DNA of 64,000 bases from Acidobacteriota bacterium (GCA_018268715.1 JAFDVZ010000009.1:1-64000); one strand, 5' to 3'. Positions 37,605 to 46,328 are shown, counted from the stretch's first letter. Notes: a model not told the origin generated them from the sequence alone. Translations and numbers: made by a program.

Positions 37605-38447
37605 ATGAACAAGGAACTTCCCGATGTCGAGTTCCAGAGGTTTTGGAGGAGACTGCAACAACTCGGGCTGAACGCCTATGAAGCAAGGTCGTACCTGGTG
37701 TTGGTAGGCCATCCTCGCTTCAAGGCGCTGGAACTTGCGGCGCGCGCGCACGTGCCACGTCAGAAGATCTACGAAGTGCTCGACAGTCTTGTGGAGAAGG
37801 GGTTCGCCCAGGTCGTCCAGGAGAAAACAAAGCTGTTCTCGGCGGTGGAGCCGAGCCTCGCCATCCCGTCCTACCTGGGACGCCGCGCCCAAACCCTGCA
37901 GCAGGAGTTGACGGACCAGTCGCGGATGGCCGGTGGGCTGGTGGAAGATCTGATGACCGCGTACTCGGAAGGACAGGGTGGACGCGGCACGCTCGACTAC
38001 CTTCGCATCGTCGGCGAACAGTCGCAGATCGCGGCGCAGTACCGCAAGATGCTCGGCGACGTGCAGCACGAGTACATGGAGTTCTCGCGCCCTCCCTACG
38101 CCGTCGATCCGCTTGACGAGCAACTGGTGAAGCAGGCTCGTGTTCGGGGTGTGAATTGCCGCCTTCTGCTCGAGGCTGGAACGCTCGATGAGATGCATCG
38201 CCAGCGCCTTGAGGACTACGTCGCTGTCGGCGTACAGGTGCGGCAGGTCGGCCCGCTGCCCATGAAGCTGGCGCTGTTTGACAACACCCGCGGTATGATC
38301 GCGCTGCTCGACCCCGTCATCACTAAACCCACCTGGACCTCCGTGGTGTTCGACCACATTGGGCTGGGCGAAGCGATGAAGGGCCTGTTTGAGGATTACT
38401 GGCGGAAGGCCGATGGAGAAATCTCCGCCGGCCATGCCAGCTTCTAG
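37605..38447 (+). CDS. TrmB-family transcriptional regulator
   Basis: 280 residues from the ATG at 37605, which has GGAG (37593-37596) eight bases upstream; an earlier ATG at 37575 is possible. The winged HTH near the N-terminus reads LQQLGLNAYEARSYLVLVGHP, then ALELAARAHVPRQKIYEVLDSLVEKGFAQ. A coiled helix (about 95-130) and the TrmB effector domain follow, with RGVNCRLLLEAGTL. TrmB proteins sense sugars and repress uptake and catabolic genes. It sits near the rhamnose isomerase and aldolase genes, so control of sugar use is plausible. Confidence 0.87.
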   Translation: MNKELPDVEFQRFWRRLQQLGLNAYEARSYLVLVGHPRFKALELAARAHVPRQKIYEVLDSLVEKGFAQVVQEKTKLFSAVEPSLAIPSYLGRRAQTLQQELTDQSRMAGGLVEDLMTAYSEGQGGRGTLDYLRIVGEQSQIAAQYRKMLGDVQHEYMEFSRPPYAVDPLDEQLVKQARVRGVNCRLLLEAGTLDEMHRQRLEDYVAVGVQVRQVGPLPMKLALFDNTRGMIALLDPVITKPTWTSVVFDHIGLGEAMKGLFEDYWRKADGEISAGHASF

Positions 38448-38460
38448 CGAACCGGCCCGC

Positions 38461-38700
38461 TCAATCCGCAGTCGACTCGGCGCCCGTGCGCGACCTCACC
38501 GACGAATACAACGCCACCGACGCCACCACCACGTTCGCCACCACTACCGGGACGGCGTGAATCATCAGCCCGTAGGCGACCCACAGCAGGGCCGCGAGCG
38601 CTTGCACCCTGCGTAACGACTCCGGGCTCTTGCACAGGTACGATACGGCGAATGCCGCCGTCGCAACCCACCCGAGAGACTCAAGCAACGGTTTCGGCAT
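38461..38700 (-). CDS. Small three-helix membrane protein
   Basis: 79 residues from the ATG at 38700, which shares one base with the HAD gene stop (TGATG). It has three hydrophobic helices: LGWVATAAFAVSYLCKS, VQALAALLWVAYGLMIHA and VVVANVVVASVALYSS. The pattern resembles YgjV-like inner-membrane proteins and SemiSWEET sugar transporters; the characteristic PQ motif of SWEETs is not obvious, so I leave the family open. It is translationally coupled to the HAD phosphatase and near sugar genes, so a transport role is possible. Confidence 0.65.
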   Translation of the reverse strand: MPKPLLESLGWVATAAFAVSYLCKSPESLRRVQALAALLWVAYGLMIHAVPVVVANVVVASVALYSSVRSRTGAESTAD

Positions 38701-39521
38701 CAGGCAGCCTCCCCGTCGATCGTGCGCGAAATGGTCAGCGTGTCCGTGCGCACCTTGTCCCACTCGCGCAGCATAAATCCCTGCGATTCAAACAGCCGCC
38801 GGATCGCCGTCGAGTCCCACCCCGCGATGTCTTCGAGAATGGGAATCAGCACGCTGAGCGCGTTCTCGCTCAATATCGTGCGCGACGCGATCTGGGTGAT
38901 GTAGCGGTTCTCCGACACCGCGATAGTCGATCCGGAGAGCCGGTTCAAGTGCAGCATGACGTGGATGTCCGAACTGCCGTCGCCCACATATATGATGCGG
39001 TCATGGCTCAGCATCAGCTTCTCGCGAAGCTGTTCTAGGACCGCCACTTTGCCGTAACCTGCCGGCACGCGAACAATCGACTGGATTTCGCCGGAAGCGG
39101 CGTCGTAGCGGAAGCGGGTGCCGAAGATCCGATCCTCCGGCACGATGCCTTCGAGCGCGGATTTAATCACCTCTTCCGGCGCCGCCGACACCACATAGAA
39201 CGAGAAACGCAGGCCCTCCACCTGTTCAAGCAGCGGCAACAGCAGCCGAATGTTCTGTTTCAACCGGATGTGCTTGCCGACCTCGACCAGATGCTCTTTC
39301 CTGACCTTGCGATAGTCCGGATCATGAAGGAGCAGATAGGCGAGTTCACCGCCCTGCTGCACCATGTGGATTTCAGCCAACCCTTTGATCCTGTCCTGAA
39401 AATCACGCACGCCAATCAGATCGCTCAGAACGATCCCTGAATCGTTGAAACTCAGGGTCTGATCGAAGTCGCTGACCAGCAAATATTCTTTCTGCAAGTT
39501 GCCTCTTTCCATGGGAATCAT
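38700..39521 (-). CDS. HAD-superfamily phosphatase, phosphoserine phosphatase-like
   Basis: 273 residues from the ATG at 39521, placed about ten bases after GAGGAGGAG; a GTG at 39530 would leave too little spacing. HAD motif I is [12 protein letters not shown] (Asp18, Asp20), motif II is FYVVSAAP, and motif III/IV is [15 protein letters not shown]. The cap is the small alpha-helical C1 type seen in SerB-like enzymes. It probably dephosphorylates a small phosphate ester; serine phosphate, a sugar phosphate or another metabolite is possible. It overlaps the small membrane protein gene downstream. Confidence 0.85.
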   Translation of the reverse strand: MIPMERGNLQKEYLLVSDFDQTLSFNDSGIVLSDLIGVRDFQDRIKGLAEIHMVQQGGELAYLLLHDPDYRKVRKEHLVEVGKHIRLKQNIRLLLPLLEQVEGLRFSFYVVSAAPEEVIKSALEGIVPEDRIFGTRFRYDAASGEIQSIVRVPAGYGKVAVLEQLREKLMLSHDRIIYVGDGSSDIHVMLHLNRLSGSTIAVSENRYITQIASRTILSENALSVLIPILEDIAGWDSTAIRRLFESQGFMLREWDKVRTDTLTISRTIDGEAA

Positions 39522-39640
39522 GATGGACACACTCCTCCTCCTGCTGACTGCTCGACCAATGGGAACTCAAAACGCCGGGAGTTCGGTTAATACAGGGGTG
39601 GGCCTGCAGGGGCCGCGGGGAAACGATCTCTAATAGTTTA

Positions 39641-39677
39641 GCACGCCGTTGTCACATTTCTGTTACAAGCGGCGTGC
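39641..39677 (-). terminator. Hairpin after the rhamnose isomerase gene
   Basis: A strong inverted repeat, 39641-39652 with 39665-39677: eight perfect G-C-rich pairs, a one-base bulge, then four A-T pairs, and a 12-base loop. It lies in the gap between the rhamnose isomerase stop and the start of the HAD gene on the minus strand. The flanking TAAACTATTAGAG in the minus direction is A/T-rich but not a T tract. It probably ends the rhamnose isomerase transcript. Confidence 0.6.
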
Positions 39678-39746
39678 GCAAATAACTCAATATCCAGCTT
39701 GGATGCAGCCGGACCAGAGTCGGTTTCAGAAATACCGCCGGCCGGT

Positions 39747-40940
39747 CTACGCGTAACTCGAAACCGCACCCTGGTTCCGGGCGGCGCGCTCCTGTTCGGC
39801 CTTTCGCGTGTAGCCGCTCTCCCGAAATGCGGCCATCGGATCCTCCGCCAGTCCCTTGCTCTTGCGCCACTCGCGCAACACCGGCCGGACGTCGGCGAAG
39901 AACGCGGTCCGCAGGCACTCTTCGGCATCCACCAGTTCGCCCGCTTTCTGGTATTGGGCCAACTGAGCATGATCCACCAGCGCCGCCTTCAGGTACAGTT
40001 CCTGGGCGTTGTTGGAGGTCTGGATGGTCTCCTCGATCTTGTTCTTCAGGTTGTGGGACTGATCCACCATATAGGCGATGTCGGGCGCCTTGCCGGTCTC
40101 CCAGGTGAAATAGCAGATCTCATGGAAGATCCGGAAGACCTGGTAGGGGTCCATGCAGCCGAGCGTAAGATCGTCATCGGCATAGCGGCGATCATTGAAG
40201 TGGAATCCGCCCAGCATGTCTTCGGCGAGCAACCAGGCCACGATCTGCTCGATGTTCTGCGTCTGGTAGTGATGCCCCGTATCCACCAGCACCTTCGCCC
40301 GCGGTCCGGCGTGCTTCGAGTAGATGTAGGCCATGCCCCAATCCGCGATGTCGGTGGCGTAGAAGGCGGGCTCGAACGGTTTGTACTCCACCAGCATGCG
40401 CTGATTTCCGGATAGCGCGGCGTGAACCGTCTTCAAACCGTCGGTGAACCATCCCTTACGCGCGCGAATCGAACCCGTTCCGGGATAACTCAACCCGTCG
40501 GCGAACCACAGCGAGAGGTCTCGGGACCCGGTGGCGCGCTGGATCTCGACGCTGTCCAGAATGTGCGAAAGGGCCTGTTTACGGACTTCCGGATCAGGAT
40601 TTCCCAGCGATCCGTTCTTGTAACATTGGTCCTGGAAAACGTTCGGGTTGATGGCGCCGATCCGGACGCCGTGCTCGGAGGCCGTCTTCATCAGCCCGGC
40701 GACGTCGGAAAGCCCGTTCGGGAAGTCCCAAAGCACGTGGACCGCGACGCTAGGGCAGCAGCCGGTAAAGCGATGAACGGCGCCCGCGTCGGCGATTTTC
40801 TCCGCCGTGCAGGTGGCGGCCGACGCCTGGATGAACTTACCAAAGCGAGTGCCGGTGTTGGCGAACCCCCACGAGGGCAGTTCAATAGTGAAATTGTCGA
40901 GTGCCTTGAGTGCCAGTTCGGTTTGTTGCGAAGTCAACAT
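39747..40940 (-). CDS. rhaI: L-rhamnose isomerase, sugar isomerase family
   Basis: 397 residues from the ATG at 40940; the longer open frame to 41111 runs into the divergent gene and is rejected. It has the xylose/rhamnose isomerase TIM-barrel: VLWDFPNGLSDV early, LSLWFADGLSYPGTGS, MLVEYKPFEPAFYATD (metal-ligand Glu), VLVDTGHHYQTQNIEQI and GGFHFNDRRYADDDLTLG, as in the Pseudomonas-type RhaI. It interconverts L-rhamnose and L-rhamnulose and may accept other sugars. The class II aldolase gene, whose family cleaves rhamnulose-1-phosphate, is divergent across a 115-base gap; a kinase is missing here. Confidence 0.88.
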   Translation of the reverse strand: MLTSQQTELALKALDNFTIELPSWGFANTGTRFGKFIQASAATCTAEKIADAGAVHRFTGCCPSVAVHVLWDFPNGLSDVAGLMKTASEHGVRIGAINPNVFQDQCYKNGSLGNPDPEVRKQALSHILDSVEIQRATGSRDLSLWFADGLSYPGTGSIRARKGWFTDGLKTVHAALSGNQRMLVEYKPFEPAFYATDIADWGMAYIYSKHAGPRAKVLVDTGHHYQTQNIEQIVAWLLAEDMLGGFHFNDRRYADDDLTLGCMDPYQVFRIFHEICYFTWETGKAPDIAYMVDQSHNLKNKIEETIQTSNNAQELYLKAALVDHAQLAQYQKAGELVDAEECLRTAFFADVRPVLREWRKSKGLAEDPMAAFRESGYTRKAEQERAARNQGAVSSYA

Positions 40941-41055
40941 ATCCTGTCTCCCGAGCGATCCGCGTGGAAAGTCGCCCTGCAATGACTGTATTCCACCAGG
41001 ACCGCCCGCTTCAAGCGAGGGGTGCCGGAACGCGTACAATCGCAGGGAGGCCCGC

Positions 41056-42351
41056 ATGACCCTATCCTTCCTGCATCCGCGTGACGAGATCCTCGCCTTG
41101 ATGCAGCGCATCTACGGCTATCGCATGACCACCACCTCCGGCGGCAACCTGTCGCTCAAGGAGGACAACGGCGACGTCTGGATAACGCCCTCCCGCGTCG
41201 ACAAGGGTGGACTCACGCGCGCCGACATTGTGCGCGTGCGGCCCGACGGGTCGCTGGACGGCGTCCGCGCGCCTTCCTCGGAACTCCCTTTCCACCTGGA
41301 AATCTACCGGCGGCGGCCCGACATCCGCGGCATTGTGCATGCCCACCCGGTGGCGCTCGTCGCCTTCAGCCTGGCGCGCAAAGTCCCCGATACGCGTGTG
41401 TTTCACCAAGCCTGGAACGTGTGTGGACGCGCCGGTTTCGCCCCGTACGAACTACCGGGCAGCCAGGCGCTGGGCCGCAGCGTGGCGGGAATCTTCGCAC
41501 AGGGCTTCAACTCCGTGATTCTCGAAAACCACGGCGTCGTGACCGCCGCGGGAGACCTTCAGGAGGCGTTTCGACGCTTTGAGACGCTCGAATTCGCCGG
41601 CAAGACGATCATCAAGGGGCGCCTGATCGGCCAGGTTCGTTACCTGGACGCTCAGCAACTGGCCATGCCCGGGCTCCGCTCCTGGGAATTCGAGGCGCTG
41701 GACCGCGACACGCCTTCGAGTCTCGAGCGCGAACTCCGCCATCGGTTGAGCGAGTTCGTCCGCCGCGCCTACCGCCAGCGCCTGTTCATCAGCACCGAGG
41801 GCAGCTACTCGGTTCGCCTCGATGCGAGTTCCTTCCTCATCACACCGTATCGGGCCGACCGCGCCACGCTGGCGCCGGCGGACCTGGTGCTGGTGGAAAA
41901 CGGGCTCGTTGAACGCGGCCGCAAGCCCAGCCGCGCCTTCCGCAGCCATCAAGCCGTATACGAACGCCATCCTTCCATCGGCGCCGTGATCAACGCGTAC
42001 CCGGTGAACGCCACCGCCTTCAGCGTCACCGGCGCCCCGCTCGACACCCGCACCATACCGGAAAGCTACATCGTCGTCCGCGAACCGGCCCGCCTTCCCT
42101 ACGGCGCCCACTTCACCGACGACTACGCCATCGCCGAGGCCGTGTCGCCGCAAAGGCCCACGGCGATCCTCGAAAACGACGGCGTCCTGGTGGTCGGCGC
42201 CGACGCGCTCGAAGCCTTCGATCGGCTGGAGGTCCTGGAATCCACCGCGGAGGCCATTATCAACTGCCGGGCAGTGGGCGAAATGGCGCCCATGGGCGAT
42301 CAGGTCATCCGTGATCTGGAGGCGGCGTTTTTTCCAACCGGTGCAGCCTGA
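41056..42351 (+). CDS. Two-domain class II aldolase with a degenerate second domain
   Basis: 431 residues from the ATG at 41056, five bases after AGGGAGG. Both halves are class II aldolase folds. In the first (about 8-195) the zinc site is intact: Glu76 (SSELPFH), His95 and His97 (HAHP) and His159 (LENHGV). In the second (about 225-415) the same positions are Ala294, Asn313 (INAYP), Tyr315 and Asp375 (LENDGV), so it cannot bind zinc in the usual way. The enzyme likely cleaves a rhamnulose- or fuculose-type phosphate, with the second half acting as a structural or regulatory copy. It ends inside the convergent acetyltransferase gene (47-base overlap). Confidence 0.87.
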   Translation: MTLSFLHPRDEILALMQRIYGYRMTTTSGGNLSLKEDNGDVWITPSRVDKGGLTRADIVRVRPDGSLDGVRAPSSELPFHLEIYRRRPDIRGIVHAHPVALVAFSLARKVPDTRVFHQAWNVCGRAGFAPYELPGSQALGRSVAGIFAQGFNSVILENHGVVTAAGDLQEAFRRFETLEFAGKTIIKGRLIGQVRYLDAQQLAMPGLRSWEFEALDRDTPSSLERELRHRLSEFVRRAYRQRLFISTEGSYSVRLDASSFLITPYRADRATLAPADLVLVENGLVERGRKPSRAFRSHQAVYERHPSIGAVINAYPVNATAFSVTGAPLDTRTIPESYIVVREPARLPYGAHFTDDYAIAEAVSPQRPTAILENDGVLVVGADALEAFDRLEVLESTAEAIINCRAVGEMAPMGDQVIRDLEAAFFPTGAA

Positions 42352-42805
42352 GCCTCAGGTACACCGCCCCGGGCGTCGGGTTCGAGTCATATGGCCCAAC
42401 GCGTTCGAATCCCACCCGATCGTACATTTCGAGCGCGGCGGTCATCTGCGGCATGGTGTCGCCCACCAGTTCATCTAGGCCGGCGGCGCGCGCTTCCTCG
42501 ATCACCCATCGAAGCAGCGCGTGACCCAGTCCGCGCCCCCGGAACGCCGGCCGGACATAGAGGCGCTTGGCCTCGGCGCGCCGCGCGTCGAACGGCCGTA
42601 GCGCGACACACCCGGCCGGCTCGCCGTCCACCCATGCAATCGCCAGTCGCCCACCCGGCGGCGCGTACTTGCCCGGCAATCCGGCCACCTCTTCGGCGAA
42701 GTTCTGGAAGCTCGGGCTGAAGTCGAACGCCCGCCAGTACTCTTCAAACAGACGTCGCGCCACGGCCAGATCTCCGGCGCTCGCCACCTGGCGGATCTCG
42801 ATCAA
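42305..42805 (-). CDS. GNAT-family N-acetyltransferase
   Basis: 166 residues with the complete GNAT core: acceptor-side strand GRLAIAWVDGEPAGCVAL, then EAKRLYVRPAFRGRGLGHALLRWVIEEA, where the R-G-x-G-L-G loop binds the acetyl-CoA pyrophosphate, and the last strand with LEMYDRVGFERV. The acceptor is unknown. The 3' 47 bases overlap the end of the aldolase gene on the other strand, and the start overlaps the stop of the upstream secreted-protein gene by four bases, so co-translation with that gene is likely. Confidence 0.9.
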   Translation of the reverse strand: MIEIRQVASAGDLAVARRLFEEYWRAFDFSPSFQNFAEEVAGLPGKYAPPGGRLAIAWVDGEPAGCVALRPFDARRAEAKRLYVRPAFRGRGLGHALLRWVIEEARAAGLDELVGDTMPQMTAALEMYDRVGFERVGPYDSNPTPGAVYLRLRLHRLEKTPPPDHG

Positions 42806-44040
42806 TGCGGGTCCTCCGGGACGATGCGCAGCCGCACGTGCGAGCCGGGAAATACCTTAATGGGACCGCGCACGCGGATTCCGTCCCTCCATGGGACCAG
42901 ACCACGAGCATTGGCGGCACTGCGTGACTGCAACCCCGGCGCGAGGAGCATGAACTCGTCCAGGCGCGCCGAGATCGCCGCCCGGCTGGCGTTGCCCTCG
43001 ATTTCGAAGAAGCGCAGGTCGAGCCAGGTCCATTCTCCCTCCCGCTCAAGCCGCACAATCCGCCCGCTCACTTTGGCGCCCTTTTCAACCAGCACCCGGC
43101 CCTTCACCCGCACCCTCTGCTCGAGCACCGCGTCGATGGCGTCGCCGGTCGCCGCCCGCGTCGAGTCAATCCCCTGAAGCAGTCGCACCTCAAGCGTCGA
43201 GTCCGGCGGCAATTCGAAAGTCTCCTTCTTCCGCGCTTCGTCCGGAGAGGCCGCGGTCCCTCCCTCGGGCGGCGTGTCAAACGTGAGAATCGACTCGCCG
43301 GAATACTGCCGGCACCCCTTGAACTGCGTGCGATTGCGGCTCTCGTTGCCGGCCAGATCCGTCATCGTCAATTCGGAGCCGCTCGGAAGCAGAAAATCCG
43401 ACTCGCCGATTCGCATCCTGTCGTAGTCCATCACGTCGCGAGCCTCCCGGATGCCAAGTTCCGCCGGAATATCGTCGGCGTTCACCTCGAGCCTCACCAG
43501 TTGATGCGAGACCGCGTCCGCCCACAGGCTACCGTGATAGCCCACCACGGCGTCATGCCCGCCGCTGCGTATGTGGTATCCGCTGTTGAGCTGGGTGACG
43601 CGAAAGTCGAAACGATCCACCCGGCGCCCGCGCATCTCTTCCCCGCCGCGGTAGTCGAACACCGGCGCCCGGCTCTGGAAGACCGCGCGCGCGTGCAAGG
43701 CGAAGTCGCCGGTGCCGATGGCGCCGCCCGCGATCATCTGGGTGAGGTCGGTCTGTTCGAACTTCCTGGCGCCGGGCCAGGCGAACATCTCTTTGCCGTC
43801 CACCAGCGCCACTTCCAAACGCAACGTATCGTGGAGTTCGAACCGCTTCCTGGGCAGTCGTCGGCGGGACCGTTCGACTTCCTGGACGCAGGTGTAGTTG
43901 GGCTGTCGTTCGAGCGTCGTCACCATCGCCAGCTTGATATGGGCAAGTTTCAGCAACTCCGGCGCCGGGTCCGACTGCGCGGCGCAGGCCGCCACCGCTA
44001 CCCACGGAATCGCCCAAGCCCATTTCATTTCAGGACTCAT
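42802..44040 (-). CDS. Secreted or lipid-anchored protein of unknown function
   Basis: 412 residues. The N-terminus is a signal peptide with a possible lipobox (VAAC, Cys19), so it may be a lipoprotein. I do not recognise the central part (about 45-270), which has the Acidobacteria-type opening PNYTCVQEVERS. The C-terminal 140 residues contain PPDSTLEVRLLQGIDS and VLVEKGAKVSGRIVRLE, which resemble the beta-barrel of VirB10/TrbI-type proteins. No secretion operon surrounds it, so this is a fold hint, not a function. Confidence 0.7.
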   Translation of the reverse strand: MSPEMKWAWAIPWVAVAACAAQSDPAPELLKLAHIKLAMVTTLERQPNYTCVQEVERSRRRLPRKRFELHDTLRLEVALVDGKEMFAWPGARKFEQTDLTQMIAGGAIGTGDFALHARAVFQSRAPVFDYRGGEEMRGRRVDRFDFRVTQLNSGYHIRSGGHDAVVGYHGSLWADAVSHQLVRLEVNADDIPAELGIREARDVMDYDRMRIGESDFLLPSGSELTMTDLAGNESRNRTQFKGCRQYSGESILTFDTPPEGGTAASPDEARKKETFELPPDSTLEVRLLQGIDSTRAATGDAIDAVLEQRVRVKGRVLVEKGAKVSGRIVRLEREGEWTWLDLRFFEIEGNASRAAISARLDEFMLLAPGLQSRSAANARGLVPWRDGIRVRGPIKVFPGSHVRLRIVPEDPH

Positions 44041-44194
44041 TCATAACACACCGCCGGACTCAATCCCAAACATCGGGGACAAGCTGTCTCCCAGCCACGA
44101 CAATCTGTCTCAAACCCTGCCTCGGCGCCCGCTTGAGTCCCTCGCATTCACGGAATTCCGGGCTCTTTCGATTGGCCTGCCACGTGCACTCCCG

Positions 44195-45880
44195 ATGCGC
44201 GTGACGAGGTCCCGAATCATATCCCAGGCGGCCATTCTCACCGTCGCGCTATGCGCCGCGGCGGCCGCCCGATCCCCGAAGATCGCCCGAGAGTTCGACG
44301 CCACGCCTCCCGGCTCCATCGTGGATGTGATTATCCAGTACAAACAGACGCCCTCGGCGTCCCAACACGCGCACGTCCACGCCCGTGGCGGCGCATTGCG
44401 CCGAGGCCTCGAGGTGATCCGCGGTGGCCACTACTCACTGCCCGCCTCGGCGCTCGAGGAACTCGCGGCGGACCCCGACGTCGAGTTCATCCATCCCGAC
44501 CGCCCGCTGAAAGCCGCCGACTTCAACGGAAAGATGGACTACGGCTGGATGACGGTGACAGGCATCACGAGTCCAACCGGCAAGCTCCCCTATGACGGCA
44601 GCGGCGTGGGCGTCGCCATCATCGACAGCGGCATCACCGGATCGAGCGATCTGAACGGCCTGCTGCTGTCGCGAATCGTATATTCGGAGAACTTCATCCT
44701 GCATCTGGAGATGTACGGCCATGGAACGCACGTGGCGGGCATCATCGCCGGCAATGGAGCACAATCCTCAGGCCTCTTTTCGAACTACAAGATCCGCGGC
44801 GTCGCGCCCAACGTCAACCTGATCGATTTGCACGCCCTCGAATCCGACGGCACGGGCACCGACAGCTCCGTCATCGCGGCTATCCAGAAGGCCATCGCGC
44901 TGAAGTCGGCCTATAACATCCGGGTCATCAACCTCTCGCTCGGCCGTCCGGTCACCGGCTCGTACAAGAACGACCCGCTGTGCCAGGCGGTGGAGGCCGC
45001 GTGGAAGGCCGGCATCGTGGTGGTGGTCGCCGCCGGCAACGACGGTCGCAACGATTCCGCCAAGACGCACGGCTACGGCACGATCACGGCGCCGGGCAAC
45101 GATCCCTACGTGATCACGGTCGGGGCGCTGAACACCAACGGGACCGCCTCCCGAACCGACGACAGGCCAACCAGCTACAGTTCCAAGGGCCCGACGCTGT
45201 TTGACCACATCGCCAAGCCGGACTTGCTCGCCCCCGGCAACGGGATCTGTTCGATTCGCTCCGCGTTAAGCAAACTGGACACTCAGTATCCCGGCAACCG
45301 TGTCCCGTCGTCGGCCTACAGCCTCCCTTCGCTCGACGCATCCTACTTCCAGTTGAGCGGCACCAGCATGGCGGCGCCCATGGTCAGCGGCGCGGCCGCG
45401 CTGCTGTTGCAGAAGAACCCGAAACTCTCGCCGGACCAGGTGAAGGCGATCCTGCTGAAAACCGCCAACAAGTCGCTGCCGGCGGTATCCACGGTGGTCG
45501 ACTCCGCCACGCAAGCCGCATACACCGTCTATGGCGATCTGTTCACCGTCGGGGCGGGATCGCTCGACGTGGCTGCGGCGCTCAAGAGCACGGAGACGCC
45601 GTCTGGGGCAGCGGCCTCTCCCATCGTGAACTTCAGTGCGTCCAACGGGGTCGCGTCGGTGAGCGTTGATGGATCCTCGGTCTGGGCCAACACACTGGTG
45701 TGGGGAACCTCTATCGTCTGGGGAACGAATGTGATCATGGGCAACACGATTGTCTGGGGAACCAGCATGGTTTGGGGCACGGCGAGCGGCGTCAACGCGA
45801 TCTTCTCGAACACCCTCGTGTGGGGCACTGGCGGGATGGCCGGAGAGACCATCCCAGTGCTCTCGGGCGGCGAAAAGTAG
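44195..45880 (+). CDS. Secreted S8 subtilisin-family protease with WGT repeats
   Basis: 561 residues from the ATG at 44195. Signal peptide (about 1-25), an I9-like prodomain (about 40-105, IVDVIIQYKQTPSA), and the subtilase domain with Asp144 (AIIDSGIT), His176 (GHGTHVAG), Asn in VVVAAGNDGR and Ser391 (SGTSMAAPM). The catalytic triad is complete. After about residue 495 the chain ends in a short domain with repeated VWGT units (positions 45683-45830). It is probably an extracellular protease activated by prodomain removal. A strong hairpin follows the stop. Confidence 0.94.
   Translation: MRVTRSRIISQAAILTVALCAAAAARSPKIAREFDATPPGSIVDVIIQYKQTPSASQHAHVHARGGALRRGLEVIRGGHYSLPASALEELAADPDVEFIHPDRPLKAADFNGKMDYGWMTVTGITSPTGKLPYDGSGVGVAIIDSGITGSSDLNGLLLSRIVYSENFILHLEMYGHGTHVAGIIAGNGAQSSGLFSNYKIRGVAPNVNLIDLHALESDGTGTDSSVIAAIQKAIALKSAYNIRVINLSLGRPVTGSYKNDPLCQAVEAAWKAGIVVVVAAGNDGRNDSAKTHGYGTITAPGNDPYVITVGALNTNGTASRTDDRPTSYSSKGPTLFDHIAKPDLLAPGNGICSIRSALSKLDTQYPGNRVPSSAYSLPSLDASYFQLSGTSMAAPMVSGAAALLLQKNPKLSPDQVKAILLKTANKSLPAVSTVVDSATQAAYTVYGDLFTVGAGSLDVAAALKSTETPSGAAASPIVNFSASNGVASVSVDGSSVWANTLVWGTSIVWGTNVIMGNTIVWGTSMVWGTASGVNAIFSNTLVWGTGGMAGETIPVLSGGEK
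45683..45830 (+). repeat. WGT repeat tail of the subtilase
   Basis: Five VWGT units within the last 70 codons (NTLVWGTSIVWGT, MGNTIVWGTSMVWGT and SNTLVWGT), spaced about 6 to 19 residues apart. The DNA repeats only partly (TGGGGAAC and TGGGGCAC forms), so the repeat is under protein-level selection. Such tails end many Acidobacteria subtilases; their use, perhaps binding to the cell surface or to substrate, is unknown. Confidence 0.75.
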
Positions 45881-45899
45881 CCTCTCCTTCCTGACCTCC

Positions 45900-45930
45900 G
45901 GGCGCGCCCAAACCTCCTGCGGGCGCGCCC
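45900..45930 (+). terminator. GC-rich hairpin after the subtilase gene
   Basis: Two identical 10-base palindromic arms (45900-45909 and 45921-45930) around an 11-base loop. It is 20 bases after the stop. The following bases (CAATTCTATCTATACT) are T-rich but not a strict T tract. It fits an intrinsic or Rho-supported terminator for the protease gene and separates it from the LysW-like gene cluster. Confidence 0.7.
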
Positions 45931-46069
45931 CAATTCTATCTATACTGTTGGCGTACGACCTCGATCAGTTGGCGTGCCTCTGGCGCTCCGCGGGGAATGC
46001 GGACGGGTGGCGTTGAGGTGTGTCGATTTCGTATAACCTAGTTTTGGCTCTCATGGAGGGAACTGACCA

Positions 46070-46309
46070 ATGGTGAACTGTCCGGAATGCGATTCCGTGC
46101 TCGATGTGGAAGAAGAGGATCTGGACGAAGGCGATCAGCTCACATGCGAGGAGTGCGGCGCGACCCTCACCGTGACCGGCACATCGCCGCTTGAAATCGA
46201 ATTGGCCGACGAAGACGAAGAAGACGAGGATGAGGACGACTTCGACGATTACGACGAGGACGAGGACGAAGAAGAAGAGGACGAAGAGGACGACGACGAT
46301 TGGAAGTAG
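46070..46309 (+). CDS. LysW-like zinc-ribbon carrier with a long acidic tail
   Basis: 79 residues, with GGAGGG (46055-46060) before the ATG. The N-terminal zinc ribbon has Cys4, Cys7, Cys26 and Cys29 in the LysW arrangement (NCPECDS and LTCEECGA), followed by the LysW-type SPLEIELAD segment. LysW carries the amino-adipate group during lysine or ornithine synthesis through its C-terminal Glu (family ending EDWGE). Here the tail is much longer, almost only Asp and Glu (about 47-77), and ends DDWK, so the carrier Glu is missing. No lysX, lysZ or lysY gene is in the window. Function unknown. Confidence 0.75.
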   Translation: MVNCPECDSVLDVEEEDLDEGDQLTCEECGATLTVTGTSPLEIELADEDEEDEDEDDFDDYDEDEDEEEEDEEDDDDWK

Positions 46310-46328
46310 CCTCCGCCGCGGCGTCCTG

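Noticed and set aside
45683-45830. Repeat array that might be CRISPR-like
   Set aside because: The repeats are imperfect, lie in frame in a protease gene and have no spacer structure.
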